Assembly: GCA_958296005.1 (NCBI GenBank)
Contig: CATQHQ010000001.1
Location: 512,134-576,133 of the forward strand
Length of the DNA stretch: 64,000 nucleotides
Source: Longimicrobiales bacterium
GTDB taxonomy: Bacteria > Gemmatimonadota > Gemmatimonadetes > Longimicrobiales > Gaopeijiaceae
Direction: 5' to 3'
Under the pieces are notes generated by a model, which saw only the letters and a program-made list of their open reading frames with translations, was not told where the DNA came from and ran no database searches. The position numbers were made by a program, and so were the translations under genes. This document shows, one piece after another, positions 33,752 through 42,385 of the stretch. Position 1 is the first letter of the stretch, and the number at the start of each line of letters is the position of its first letter.

Positions 33752-35571
33752 CGATCGCACTCTGCCGCAGGGTCCTCTCGTATCTGACGCCTCACAGGGG
33801 AACGTTCCTGGCGGCAGGCGCGGCCAGCACGGCGTTCGCCGCCCTCGACGCCTTCTCGTTCGTGCTGCTGATCCCGTTCCTGGGGACGGTCTTCGGCAGC
33901 GCCCCGGGGAGCGGTCCCGACTCGGTGGCGGGCGAGCCCGACAGCATCCGCCGAGTCATGGACGCCACCGTGGGCCGTTTCGTCGACCTGGACGGCGACC
34001 CGCTGGCTGCGGTCACGGGGATCATCGCCTTCATCTTGGTCGTGGTGGCGAGCAAGAACGTGGTGGACTTCCTCCGCGCCTATCTGACGGCCCGGGTCGA
34101 GCAAGGAGTCACCCGCGACCTGCGCAACCGGGTCTACGGCCATCTGCTGAAGCTGGATCTGGCGTTCTTCGGGCGGACCAGAACGGGCCAGGTCGTCTCC
34201 CGCCTGACCCACGACGTGGAGCAGCTCCGAGCCCTGGTCGCCAGGGAGCTGGTGGCGGCGGTCTCGGCGGTGTGCATGTTCGCCGCTGCGCTGTACTGGA
34301 TGATCCAGATCTCCGGCCGGCTGACCGTTGCCGCGTTCGTGGTCGTCCCCCTTACGATGGTGGTCTGGGGGCCGCTGGTCCGCCGCCTGAAGCGAGGGGA
34401 CCGCCGGGTGCTGGACATGGCCGGGGAGGTCGGCGCCCACGTGCAGGAGACGGTGTCGGGGATCCGCCTAGTGAAGGCGGCGTCGGCGGAGGCGCTGGAG
34501 CGGAAGCGCTTCGGGGCACTGACGGGAGCGTACTTCGCCACCTTCATGAAGACGGTCCGCCTCCGCGCTCTGGCCGCGCCCCTGACCGAGTTCCTGGTCA
34601 CCGCGGGCACCGCGATCCTCCTCTGGTACGGCGCTAGGCTGGTCGTCGCGGAAGGGACGCTGACGGGCGAGGCGTTCGTGGGGTTCATCGCACTGAGTTC
34701 GCGGCTGTACGCCCCGGTCAAGTACCTGAGCAAGCTGCCGGTGCTGGTGCAGCCGGGCTTGGTGGCGGCCGAGAGGGTGTTCGAGTTTCTGGACGCGCCT
34801 CCCGAGACGGGGAACCAAGAGCGCGCCCGGCCCTTTGCGGGCGTGGGCACGGGGATCCGCTACCGGCGGGTGGGGCTGGAGTACCGGCGGGGCCAACCGG
34901 CGCTTCGCGACGTGGACTTCCACGTGCCGGCGGGGACGACGGCGGCTCTGGTGGGACCCAGCGGCGGCGGCAAGACCAGCATCGTGGACCTGCTGGGCCG
35001 CTTCTACGACCCGACCACCGGCACCGTGGAGATCGACGGCGCCGACGTCCGGAGCTACAGCCTCGACTCGCTGCGGCGCAGTCTGGGGGTCGTGTCCCAA
35101 GAGACGGTGCTCTTCCACGACACGGTGCGCGCCAACATCGCCTACGGGACCCAGGGCGCCTCGGACCGGCAGGTTCAGGAGGCGGCGCGAGCGGCCCACG
35201 CCCACGAGTTCGTCGCGCGGCTGCCCGACGGGTACGACACGGTGGTCGGCGAGCGGGGGACCGCGCTGTCGGGGGGACAGCGGCAGCGCATCGCCATCGC
35301 CCGGGCCGTCCTGCGCGACCCGCCGGTGCTGGTGCTGGACGAAGCCACGAGCGCCCTGGACGCCGAGTCCGAGCGCTTGGTGCAGGAGGCCGTGGAGCGC
35401 CTGCTTGCCGGGCGGACGGTGTTCGTGATCGCCCACCGCCTCTCCACGATCCGCAAGGCCGACATGATACTGGTGGTGGACCAGGGACGGATCGTGCAGC
35501 GAGGCGACCACGACTCCCTGGCCAGCGAAGGCGGTCTCTACCGGCGCCTCCGCGACCTTCAGTTCCGATGA
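33748..35571 (+). CDS. ABC exporter, MsbA-like (fused permease and ATPase)
   Basis: Half-transporter of 607 residues, functional as a homodimer in the inner membrane. N-terminal six-helix domain (~1-330), then a nucleotide-binding domain with VGPSGGGKTS (Walker A), the ALSGGQRQRIAIARA signature, LVLDEATSALD (Walker B) and the H-loop IAHRLSTI. Neighbours (PorX-like upstream, LpxL-like acyltransferase downstream, both with 4-base overlaps) favour lipid A or other glycolipid flipping. A multidrug role cannot be excluded. GTG start. Confidence 0.9.
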   Translation: MTIALCRRVLSYLTPHRGTFLAAGAASTAFAALDAFSFVLLIPFLGTVFGSAPGSGPDSVAGEPDSIRRVMDATVGRFVDLDGDPLAAVTGIIAFILVVVASKNVVDFLRAYLTARVEQGVTRDLRNRVYGHLLKLDLAFFGRTRTGQVVSRLTHDVEQLRALVARELVAAVSAVCMFAAALYWMIQISGRLTVAAFVVVPLTMVVWGPLVRRLKRGDRRVLDMAGEVGAHVQETVSGIRLVKAASAEALERKRFGALTGAYFATFMKTVRLRALAAPLTEFLVTAGTAILLWYGARLVVAEGTLTGEAFVGFIALSSRLYAPVKYLSKLPVLVQPGLVAAERVFEFLDAPPETGNQERARPFAGVGTGIRYRRVGLEYRRGQPALRDVDFHVPAGTTAALVGPSGGGKTSIVDLLGRFYDPTTGTVEIDGADVRSYSLDSLRRSLGVVSQETVLFHDTVRANIAYGTQGASDRQVQEAARAAHAHEFVARLPDGYDTVVGERGTALSGGQRQRIAIARAVLRDPPVLVLDEATSALDAESERLVQEAVERLLAGRTVFVIAHRLSTIRKADMILVVDQGRIVQRGDHDSLASEGGLYRRLRDLQFR

Positions 35572-36482
35572 GCCGTCGTCGGTTCCCCCTCCGCCACCAG
35601 CTCGAGTACGGCGGCTTCCGCTTGGTCTCGGGCGTGTGCAACGCGGCGCCCGAATGGCTCGCGGACCGGGCGGGGGCGTCTCTGGGATGGCTTGCCGCCC
35701 GGCTGGGCCGACCCCGCTGGGACGTGGTGACCGCCCAGCTCGCCGCTGCCTTCCCGGACGCCTCCGAGTCGTGGCGGCTGGCCGTCGCCCGGCGGTGCTA
35801 CGCCCACCTGGGCGCCGAGTCCGTGGCGATCTTCCGCCTCGCTCGCCTGGGTCCCCAGGAGATCCGGGAGCGCACCCGGGTCGTCGGGCTGGAACTCGTC
35901 GAGCGGGCGACCCGCGAAGGCCAAGGCGTCGTCGTGGTCAGCGGCCACCTGGGAAACTGGGAGTTGGGTGCCGCGGCCGTCGCCGCCAGGGGCTTCCCCA
36001 TGGACGTGGTGGTGGCGCGCCAGCGCAACCCTCGCTTCGACGCGCGGCTCACCGAGGCCCGCGAGGGCTTGGGTTTGACCGTGATTCCCCGCGGCGAGGC
36101 GCGGCGCCGCGTGCTGGCGTCGCTTCGCGGGGGAAGGGTGGTGGGCATGATGGGAGACCAAGACGCCCGCCGCGCCGGGATCTTCGTGGACTTCTTCGGC
36201 CGTCCTGCGGCGACGGCCCGGGGCCCGGCGGTGCTGGGCATCCGGGCCGGGGCCGTCGTGGCCACCTTGTTCTCGCTGCGGCTCCCGGGCCGCCCGCCGC
36301 GCTACGAAGTGCGGATCGAGGCGGTGGAAGCGCCCCGGACCGGCAGGCTGGCGGCGGACGTGGCGGCCGTCACCCAGGCGTTCACCAGCCGGCTGGAGGC
36401 GCTGGTGCGGCAGCATCCCGGCCAGTACTTCTGGCATCACCGCCGGTGGAAGACTGCGCCCCCGGACGAGGACGCCGGCTAG
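35568..36482 (+). CDS. Lysophospholipid/lipid A acyltransferase (LpxL/HtrB family)
   Basis: Membrane-associated acyltransferase of 304 residues that adds a secondary acyl chain to a lipid A precursor or similar lipid. The catalytic H-x4-D/E motif is His127-Leu-Gly-Asn-Trp-Glu132 in SGHLGNWELG; MMGDQDARRAGIFVDFFG and the C-terminal HPGQYFWHHRRWK are family hallmarks. ATG start overlaps the ABC exporter stop. Fits with export of an outer-membrane lipid. Confidence 0.9.
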   Translation: MSRRRFPLRHQLEYGGFRLVSGVCNAAPEWLADRAGASLGWLAARLGRPRWDVVTAQLAAAFPDASESWRLAVARRCYAHLGAESVAIFRLARLGPQEIRERTRVVGLELVERATREGQGVVVVSGHLGNWELGAAAVAARGFPMDVVVARQRNPRFDARLTEAREGLGLTVIPRGEARRRVLASLRGGRVVGMMGDQDARRAGIFVDFFGRPAATARGPAVLGIRAGAVVATLFSLRLPGRPPRYEVRIEAVEAPRTGRLAADVAAVTQAFTSRLEALVRQHPGQYFWHHRRWKTAPPDEDAG

Positions 36483-36573
36483 GCGGAGCAGCGCGCGCCG
36501 GACGGCAGGGGCAGGGCGTCGATCTCGGGGCAACCCGGAACCGGTCACAGGTCGTCGGGGTATATTGGAACCC

Positions 36574-37311
36574 ATGATCCACATCTGCATCCCCACCCGA
36601 AACGAGGACCGGACGATCGGCGTCCTCCTGTGGAAGATCCGGGAAGTCATGCTGGACTTCGGCCGGGACTACCACGTCTGCGTCCTAAACGACGGCTCCA
36701 CGGACGGGACTCGGGCCCTGCTGGACAGGTACCGGCGGGTCCTTCCCCTGACGGTGCTGCGGGAGCGGCGGCCGATCGGCTACGGCCCAGCGGTCGAGAA
36801 GCTGCTGCGCACGGCGGCCGACTGCACCGACTACCCCAAGCGGGACGCCATCGTGGTCATGCAGGGCGACTTCACCGAGCACCCGGACGACTTGCGATCG
36901 ATGGTCAAGACCTTTGAAGGCGGTGCCGACATCGTAGCCGGCAGGCCGGGCGACGGCGAACCGAAGCCGCCGTGGCCGGTCAGAGTGGCCCGACGGGCCG
37001 GAAGCGCGGCGTTGGGCCAGCGCCCGGCGGACCCGCTGTGCGGCTTTCGGGCCTACCGGGCGATCGTGATCCGGAAGGCCGTGGCCGCCGCCGGCGAGCG
37101 TCCCCTCGTGACCCGCAAGGGGTGGGCCGCCAACACCCAGCTCCTGGCGGCGACGACGCCGTTCGCTCGTCGCATCGCCGAGGTCCCGGTCGGTCTCCGA
37201 TACGACATCCGCCATCGCCGAACCCGTGTCCGCGTGCTGCCCACCGTCTTCGAGCTTCTGCGTCTGCGCGGAACCTCGTCGCCCCAAGGAGAGAACCGTG
37301 ACGCCGCGTAG
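36574..37311 (+). CDS. Glycosyltransferase family 2
   Basis: GT-A fold enzyme of 245 residues, cytoplasmic face. N-terminal nucleotide-sugar site MIHICIPTRNEDRTIG, LNDGSTDGTRALLDRY, then AIVVMQGDFTEHPDD in place of the usual DxD, and DPLCGFRAYR, seen in polyprenyl-phosphate mannosyl/glucosyltransferases. No C-terminal membrane helices. A TATATT box (36561-36566) sits 7 bases from the ATG, so the mRNA may be leaderless. Likely role in envelope glycolipid synthesis with its neighbours. Confidence 0.85.
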   Translation: MIHICIPTRNEDRTIGVLLWKIREVMLDFGRDYHVCVLNDGSTDGTRALLDRYRRVLPLTVLRERRPIGYGPAVEKLLRTAADCTDYPKRDAIVVMQGDFTEHPDDLRSMVKTFEGGADIVAGRPGDGEPKPPWPVRVARRAGSAALGQRPADPLCGFRAYRAIVIRKAVAAAGERPLVTRKGWAANTQLLAATTPFARRIAEVPVGLRYDIRHRRTRVRVLPTVFELLRLRGTSSPQGENRDAA

Positions 37312-38149
37312 CCGTTCCGTCGCCGCCCGGTGCCAAGCGATGCTGCTGTCGGCGTTGCTGCTCGTCGCCCTCCCGCCGTCGCCGGACGCCGCGGAAGCCC
37401 AAGTCGGGCCCCTCCTCCTGACGGACTCGTTGAGCGCCCCCGTTCGCGCCGTCTCCCGCATCCCCTTCGGACTTGGCGAGAACCTGAAGTACAAGCTCAA
37501 GGTGTTCGCGTTCACGGTCGGCGAGGGCCGGATGAGCGTGCCCCGCATCGACACGGTGCACGGCGTGCCCGCCTACGCCGTCGAGTGGCACATCCAGGGG
37601 GGCGCCCTGGGCTACAAGATCGACTCCAAGTTCTACTCGTGGATGGACACGGAGACGCTGGTGTCGCGCCGCTTCATGAAGGACCAGCACGAGGGAGGCC
37701 GGAAACGCTACCGGGAGTACGACTTCTTCCCGGAAGAACGCCGGTGGCATCGGATCGACTACGACAGCGTCGGTGCGCTGCCCACTTCGTTCCCCCTCGA
37801 CGACGTCTCCTTCGTGTACTTCGCGCGCACGCTCCCGCTGGAGGTAGGCAAGACCTACACCTTCAACCGCTACTTCAAGGACGAAGGCAACCCCGTCGTG
37901 CTCGAAGTGCTGCGCAAGGATCGGCGCAAGGTCGGCGCGGGCGAGTTCAACACCATCGTGGTGCGGCCCGTCATCAAGACGCGCGGTCTCTTCTCCGAGG
38001 GAGGGGACGCCGAGATCCACTTCTCCGACGACGAGCGACGGCTGGTCGTCTATCTGAAGAGCAGCCTGCCGGTGGTCGGGACGCTGACCCTTCACCTTGA
38101 AGAGATCGGCGCCCCTTCGCCCGAAGAACCGCCCGAGGGAGCGCCCTGA
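37298..38149 (+). CDS. DUF3108 domain exported protein
   Basis: Periplasmic protein of 283 residues with a signal sequence (~14-34, MLLSALLLVALPPSPDAAEAQ) followed by a DUF3108-type beta-rich domain starting IPFGLGENLKYKLKVFAFTVGEGRM, with YDFFPEERRW and LDDVSFVYFARTLPLEVGKTY. Biochemical role unknown. GTG start at 37298 chosen for the AAGGAGAG just upstream; it overlaps the glycosyltransferase by 14 bases, so the two are coupled. Confidence 0.82.
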   Translation: MTPRSRSVAARCQAMLLSALLLVALPPSPDAAEAQVGPLLLTDSLSAPVRAVSRIPFGLGENLKYKLKVFAFTVGEGRMSVPRIDTVHGVPAYAVEWHIQGGALGYKIDSKFYSWMDTETLVSRRFMKDQHEGGRKRYREYDFFPEERRWHRIDYDSVGALPTSFPLDDVSFVYFARTLPLEVGKTYTFNRYFKDEGNPVVLEVLRKDRRKVGAGEFNTIVVRPVIKTRGLFSEGGDAEIHFSDDERRLVVYLKSSLPVVGTLTLHLEEIGAPSPEEPPEGAP

Positions 38150-38697
38150 CGCCTCGATTCAGAGTTCGGAGACCGCGGCTGCAGGCGGCCTGGCTTCTGG
38201 CGATCGGCCTCTTCTGGTTCGCTCGCCCCGACTCGACCTCGCTCCTTGTCGGCGGCGCCCTCGTCCTGACGGGCCTCGGGATCCGCGCCTGGGCGGCAGG
38301 CGTGCTGGAGAAGGACAGGGAGCTGGCGGTATCGGGTCCCTACGCCTTCACCCGCAACCCCTTGTACTTCGGCAGCTTCGTCGTGGGCCTGGGCGCCGCG
38401 GCGGCCGGCGGCGTGCTGTGGTTCGTCCCGCTGGTCGCACTCTGCTTCGCGGGGGTCTACAGCAAGACGATGACGCGAGAGGCCCGCCGCCTGGACGCGC
38501 GCTTCGGCGGCGAATACGCCCGCTACCGCCAAGCCGTGCCCCTCTTCTTTCCCCGGGCGACGCCCTACGGCGCCGGCGCCGAACCGATCTCCTTCTCCCT
38601 GAGGCGCTACGTCCGCAACAAGGAGTACGAAGCGGCGATGGGCGCCGTGGCCGGGTTCGCAGCCTTGGCGTCGAAGGCGATGGGCTGGTGGGGCTAG
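38146..38697 (+). CDS. Isoprenylcysteine carboxyl methyltransferase-like membrane protein
   Basis: Membrane protein of 183 residues in the ICMT/PEMT methyltransferase fold: SGPYAFTRNPLYFGSFVVG is the SAM-binding R-x-P-x-Y motif and EARRLDARFGGEYARYRQAVP the C-terminal helix. The first standard start is GTG at 38302, which would delete the first membrane helices. The frame is open and protein-like back to 38146, where CTG overlaps the DUF3108 stop as CTGA, so a CTG start is proposed. Shares its TAG with the convergent minus-strand gene through a CTAG palindrome. Confidence 0.75.
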   Translation: MTPRFRVRRPRLQAAWLLAIGLFWFARPDSTSLLVGGALVLTGLGIRAWAAGVLEKDRELAVSGPYAFTRNPLYFGSFVVGLGAAAAGGVLWFVPLVALCFAGVYSKTMTREARRLDARFGGEYARYRQAVPLFFPRATPYGAGAEPISFSLRRYVRNKEYEAAMGAVAGFAALASKAMGWWG

Positions 38698-39110
38698 CGA
38701 GTCGGGTCCGCGGCCTCCGCCGTCTCGACCAGGTACAGGGTTGGTCCCTGCAACGTCCGGCCCTTCAGCTTGACCTTGAAGTCGTACCGTCCGGGCACCG
38801 GGAAGACGATCTCTTCCAAAGGCATGACCAAGCGGGTCCGGGGCGGTGGACGGTCCGGGGGACGCGGCGTCACCTCCGATTGGCCCTCCACGGTGAGGGT
38901 CGGCCGTCCGCCGGGACCGATCACGTCGATCCGAAAGGAGTAGCGGCCGGCGTCGGCTCGGTCCCATTCGAGCGAAAGGACTAGGACCATGCGCTCCTGG
39001 CGGGCCGGGAACCCCTGAGCGTAGAGGTCGTGGAAGACCCCGTGCATGTCCAGCTTGCCGTTCGCCCCGGCGGCGGCGTGATCGCACAGGGCCGAGGCCA
39101 GCAGCCTCAC
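38694..39110 (-). CDS. DUF6941-like protein (138 aa)
   Basis: Soluble beta-sandwich-like protein of 138 residues without a signal peptide. The start MRLLASALCDHAAAGANGKL and the pattern of strands (GRYSFRIDVIGPGG, VFPVPGRYDFKVKLKGR) fit the DUF6941 family of unknown function (assigned from memory). GTG start at 39110 overlaps the HyuB stop by 4 bases. The stop lies in a CTAG shared with the convergent gene, so the two mRNAs overlap. Confidence 0.7.
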   Translation of the reverse strand: MRLLASALCDHAAAGANGKLDMHGVFHDLYAQGFPARQERMVLVLSLEWDRADAGRYSFRIDVIGPGGRPTLTVEGQSEVTPRPPDRPPPRTRLVMPLEEIVFPVPGRYDFKVKLKGRTLQGPTLYLVETAEAADPTR

Positions 39111-40792
39111 GAGGCTTCTTCCGGCGTTCCCCAGCCGCCGCCGCCGGGCGACTGCACGCTCACCACGTCCCCCGCCTTGACGCGAACCGTGTCCTTTCCT
39201 CCCAAGGGCGACTCGACGCTGCCCCGGATCAAGGCGTTCACGCCGGGTGCGCCCGCTTCGCCTCCCTGGACGCCCGCCGGACCCCGCAGGCGCCGGTCCG
39301 AGAGCAACGTCACCGAGGCGTCGGCGAGCAGCATGATGTCGCGGCGCAGGCCGTCGCCGCCGGGGTTGCGTCCCGCCCCCCCGCTCCCCCGCCGGATCGC
39401 GTAGCGAGTGACCCGGAAGGGGTAGGCGTGCTCGAGCGCTTCCACGGGGGTGTTGAGGGAGTTGGACATGTGACAGTGCACGCCCGAGAGCCCCGGTCCC
39501 TCCGCCCCTCCGCCCATCCCTCCGCCCACGGTCTCGTAGTAGGCGAACGCGCCCCCGGTTCGGGGATCGTCGCCGCCCATCGCGGTGTTGTTCATCGTTC
39601 CCTGGGAGAGGGCGGGCATCATCTCCGGGAGCGCCTCGGCGAAGGCGAGCATCAGCACGTCGGTAATCCGCTGGCTCGTCTCGACGTTCCCTGCGGCCAC
39701 GGAAGCTGGCGGCTTGGCGTCGACCAGCGACCCCGGGGGCAGGCGGATCTCGATCGGCCCCATCGAGCCGCCGCCGGCGGGCAAGCTCTCGCCCAACAGG
39801 GCCTCCACCACGCACCGGACGACGTAGCGGGTCGCCGAAGCGGTGATCGCGGCCACCGCGTTGATCCCGCCCTCCGCCTGGGGCGCGGTGCCGGCAAAGT
39901 CCACCACCAGCCGCCTTCCACGCACCTCCAGCGACGCTCGGATCCACTGGGGCCCCGAGCCGAATCCGTCGTCGTCCAGACAGTCGGCGGCGGCGTAGGT
40001 CCCGTCGGGGATCCGCTCCAGCCCCGCTTCCACGAGGCGGTCGGCGTACTCGACCAGGGCCTTCATCGCCGCCTGGGTCAGGGAGAGCCCGCGGGAGGCC
40101 ACGATCTCCAGCAGGCGGGTCGTTCCCGCGTGGAGCGCGGCCAGCTGGGCGTCCAAGTCTCCGGCCCGCTCCTCGGGCGTGCGGACGTTGGCCAGGATCG
40201 TCCGCCACAGGTCCTCGTCGCGCACGCCCCCGCGGTAGAGCCGCACCGGGGGGATCCGCAGCCCTTCCTGAAAGATCTCGCGGGCCAGGGGCATGGAGCC
40301 GGGAGACATGCCGCCCACGTCGGAGTGGTGAGCCCGCGAGGCCACGAAGGCGATCGGCTCGGCCCGGCCGCCGCCCGAGCCGCCGGGCGCGTACACCGGC
40401 GCCAGCAGCGTCACGTCGGGCAGGTGCGTGCCGCCCTCGAAGGGGTCGTTAAGGCAGGCGACGTCGCCGGGCTCCAGCCGGCCCAGGGCGTTCAGCGCCG
40501 CCGTCACGCTCATCGGCATGGCGCCCAGATGGACGGGCATGTGGTCGCCCAGCGCCACCGCGGTCCCGTCCGCGTCGAAGAGCGCGCACGAGTAGTCCCG
40601 CCGCTCCTTGATGTTGGGCGAGAACGACGCGCGCTTCAGGGCGGCGCCCATCTCCTCCGCCAGGGCGGTGAAGAGGTGGCGGAAGACCTCCAGCACGACG
40701 GGGTCGACCGCCGAGCTTGCCGACCGAGCCGCGACCGCCGCCCGTTGCCTGCTTCCGCTTGGGCTATTGACCGGCCCGGGGTTGCTTGCCAT
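39107..40792 (-). CDS. Hydantoinase B/oxoprolinase family protein
   Basis: ATP-dependent amidohydrolase subunit, 561 residues (normal for HyuB). Signature segments: VDPVVLEVFRHLFTALAEEMGAALKRASFSPNIKER in two parts, the DHMPVHLGAM and NDPFEGGTHLPDV metal/active-site region, and the QGTMNN and GGGGMGGG-like Gly-rich loops near the C-terminus. The partner ATPase subunit HyuA is not adjacent, unlike the usual hyuAB order, so it may be encoded elsewhere. ATG start at 40792 faces the divergent gene at 40887. Confidence 0.88.
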   Translation of the reverse strand: MASNPGPVNSPSGSRQRAAVAARSASSAVDPVVLEVFRHLFTALAEEMGAALKRASFSPNIKERRDYSCALFDADGTAVALGDHMPVHLGAMPMSVTAALNALGRLEPGDVACLNDPFEGGTHLPDVTLLAPVYAPGGSGGGRAEPIAFVASRAHHSDVGGMSPGSMPLAREIFQEGLRIPPVRLYRGGVRDEDLWRTILANVRTPEERAGDLDAQLAALHAGTTRLLEIVASRGLSLTQAAMKALVEYADRLVEAGLERIPDGTYAAADCLDDDGFGSGPQWIRASLEVRGRRLVVDFAGTAPQAEGGINAVAAITASATRYVVRCVVEALLGESLPAGGGSMGPIEIRLPPGSLVDAKPPASVAAGNVETSQRITDVLMLAFAEALPEMMPALSQGTMNNTAMGGDDPRTGGAFAYYETVGGGMGGGAEGPGLSGVHCHMSNSLNTPVEALEHAYPFRVTRYAIRRGSGGAGRNPGGDGLRRDIMLLADASVTLLSDRRLRGPAGVQGGEAGAPGVNALIRGSVESPLGGKDTVRVKAGDVVSVQSPGGGGWGTPEEAS

Positions 40793-40886
40793 CCGAAGCT
40801 CTAGGCGTACTTTACGGTTTCGCCCGAAGCCGGTAGCCTGCCGCCGCCGGCGCTTCGGACCGAACGACCAATAACTAGGAGGAGTC

Positions 40887-41204
40887 GTGCCAAGGCAACA
40901 GCCCATTGAGCGGGCGCGGGACGAGTTGTTCAGTCATATCCACCGTTGCGGGGTCCTGAAGGCCACTCCGGCGGATCAGGAATCGTGGATGACCGAGACG
41001 ATGGAGTATCTCGCGGAACGATACCCGGACCTAGGCGAGAAGGAGCTCTTTCAGCTGAAGTCGGTCGGCATGCAGTTCTGCAAGCCGGTCATCTCTCGGC
41101 TGAAGATCGAAGAGCCGCAGGAGACCGCCGTTCTCGACGAGGTCACCACCGACGAAGGCGTGGTCCTCACGGAAGAGATCCTGGGAGAGCCCCGGGAAGC
41201 CTGA
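40887..41204 (+). CDS. Conserved hypothetical protein (105 aa)
   Basis: Small acidic cytoplasmic protein, mostly helical, with a Glu-rich C-terminal tail. GTG start with an excellent TAGGAGGAG 5 bases upstream. Contains two isolated Cys (CGVLK, QFCKPV). No family recognised. It lies 44 bases upstream of the exported asparaginase gene in the same direction and may be co-transcribed. Confidence 0.7.
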   Translation: MPRQQPIERARDELFSHIHRCGVLKATPADQESWMTETMEYLAERYPDLGEKELFQLKSVGMQFCKPVISRLKIEEPQETAVLDEVTTDEGVVLTEEILGEPREA

Positions 41205-41248
41205 TCGGGTCCAAGGCCAAGGCCGATTCACCCAAGGAGGAGCGGTGC

Positions 41249-42385
41249 ATGAAGAGCCGTCGCGATTTTCTGAGAACATCCGCAGGCGCGAGCCTGACCG
41301 CGGCAGCAGGGCTCGGCGTGGCGGGTCCGGCATCCGCAGCGCGGCGCGAGTCCGCCAAGGGGTTGTCCGGTGCGCCGTTCGTCCGTCGCGGCGCCGTGGT
41401 CCCCGTCTCCGTCGCCAGCGGCAACGGCCTCGAGTCCGTAGCCACCGCCGTCCGCGTGGTGGCCGAGGGCGGCGACACCCTGGCCGGCGTCGTTGAGGGG
41501 GTGAACATCGTCGAGCGAGACCCCAACGACACGTCGGTCGGCTTCGGCGGGCTGCCCAACCTGGACGGGACCGTGCAGCTGGACTCGTCCGTCATGCACG
41601 GACCGAGCCGGGGCGCCGGCGCCGTCGCGTGCCTGGAGGGGATCAAGATGCCCTCGCAGGTGGCAGTGGACGTGATGCGCCACACGGACCACGTTCTCCT
41701 CGTGGGCCAGGGCGCCCAGCGCTTCGCCGTCTCCATGGGCCACCGGCTGGAGAACCTCCTGACGGAGCGAACCCGAAGGCGCTGGATCGAGTGGCGCGCG
41801 GCGATGAGCGACACCGACGACTACCTGACCCAGGCAGAGTCGGGGTACCCCGGCGAGCCGCCCGAGAACCCGGAGGACTACGGCGACGCCCTGCTCGATT
41901 CCCACGACGGCGTGCGTCCCCAGGGCACGATCAACTGCAACGTCGTCAACCGAGACGGCGAGCTGTCGGGCGTCACCACGACTTCGGGCCTGGCGTGGAA
42001 GGTCCCCGGGCGCGTGGGCGACTCCCCCATCGTGGGCGCGGGACTGTACGTGGACAACGACGTGGGCGCCTGCGGCTCCACGGGTCGCGGCGAGGCCGTC
42101 ATCAAGACCTGCGGCTCCCACGCCGTCGTGGAGCTGATGCGCTCCGGGCTCTCTCCCACCGACGCGTGCCTGGAAGCGCTTCGGCGCATCGTCGCCTTCA
42201 CCGTCGAGCCGAGGCTTCAGAGGGAGGACGGTCGCCCGAGCTTCAACGTCAACTACTACGCCGTGAACAAGAACGGCGAGTACGGGGGCGCGGCGATCTG
42301 GTCGGGCGCCCGCTTCGCCGTGTGCGCGGAAGGACAGGAAGCGCGCCGGGAAGACTCGGCCTACGTGTTCGAGAGGCCGGCTTGA
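41249..42385 (+). CDS. Tat-exported N4-(beta-N-acetylglucosaminyl)-L-asparaginase-like Ntn hydrolase
   Basis: Protein of 378 residues with a twin-arginine signal (KSRRDFLRT) and the glycosylasparaginase fold. The precursor is cleaved before the catalytic Thr227 in RPQGTINCNV, which becomes the N-terminal nucleophile; GLPNLDGTVQLDSSVM and STGRGEAVIKTCGSHAVVELM are conserved substrate-pocket regions. It would cut the GlcNAc-Asn link of glycoasparagines in the periplasm. AAGGAGG precedes the ATG. Full length. Confidence 0.88.
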   Translation: MKSRRDFLRTSAGASLTAAAGLGVAGPASAARRESAKGLSGAPFVRRGAVVPVSVASGNGLESVATAVRVVAEGGDTLAGVVEGVNIVERDPNDTSVGFGGLPNLDGTVQLDSSVMHGPSRGAGAVACLEGIKMPSQVAVDVMRHTDHVLLVGQGAQRFAVSMGHRLENLLTERTRRRWIEWRAAMSDTDDYLTQAESGYPGEPPENPEDYGDALLDSHDGVRPQGTINCNVVNRDGELSGVTTTSGLAWKVPGRVGDSPIVGAGLYVDNDVGACGSTGRGEAVIKTCGSHAVVELMRSGLSPTDACLEALRRIVAFTVEPRLQREDGRPSFNVNYYAVNKNGEYGGAAIWSGARFAVCAEGQEARREDSAYVFERPA

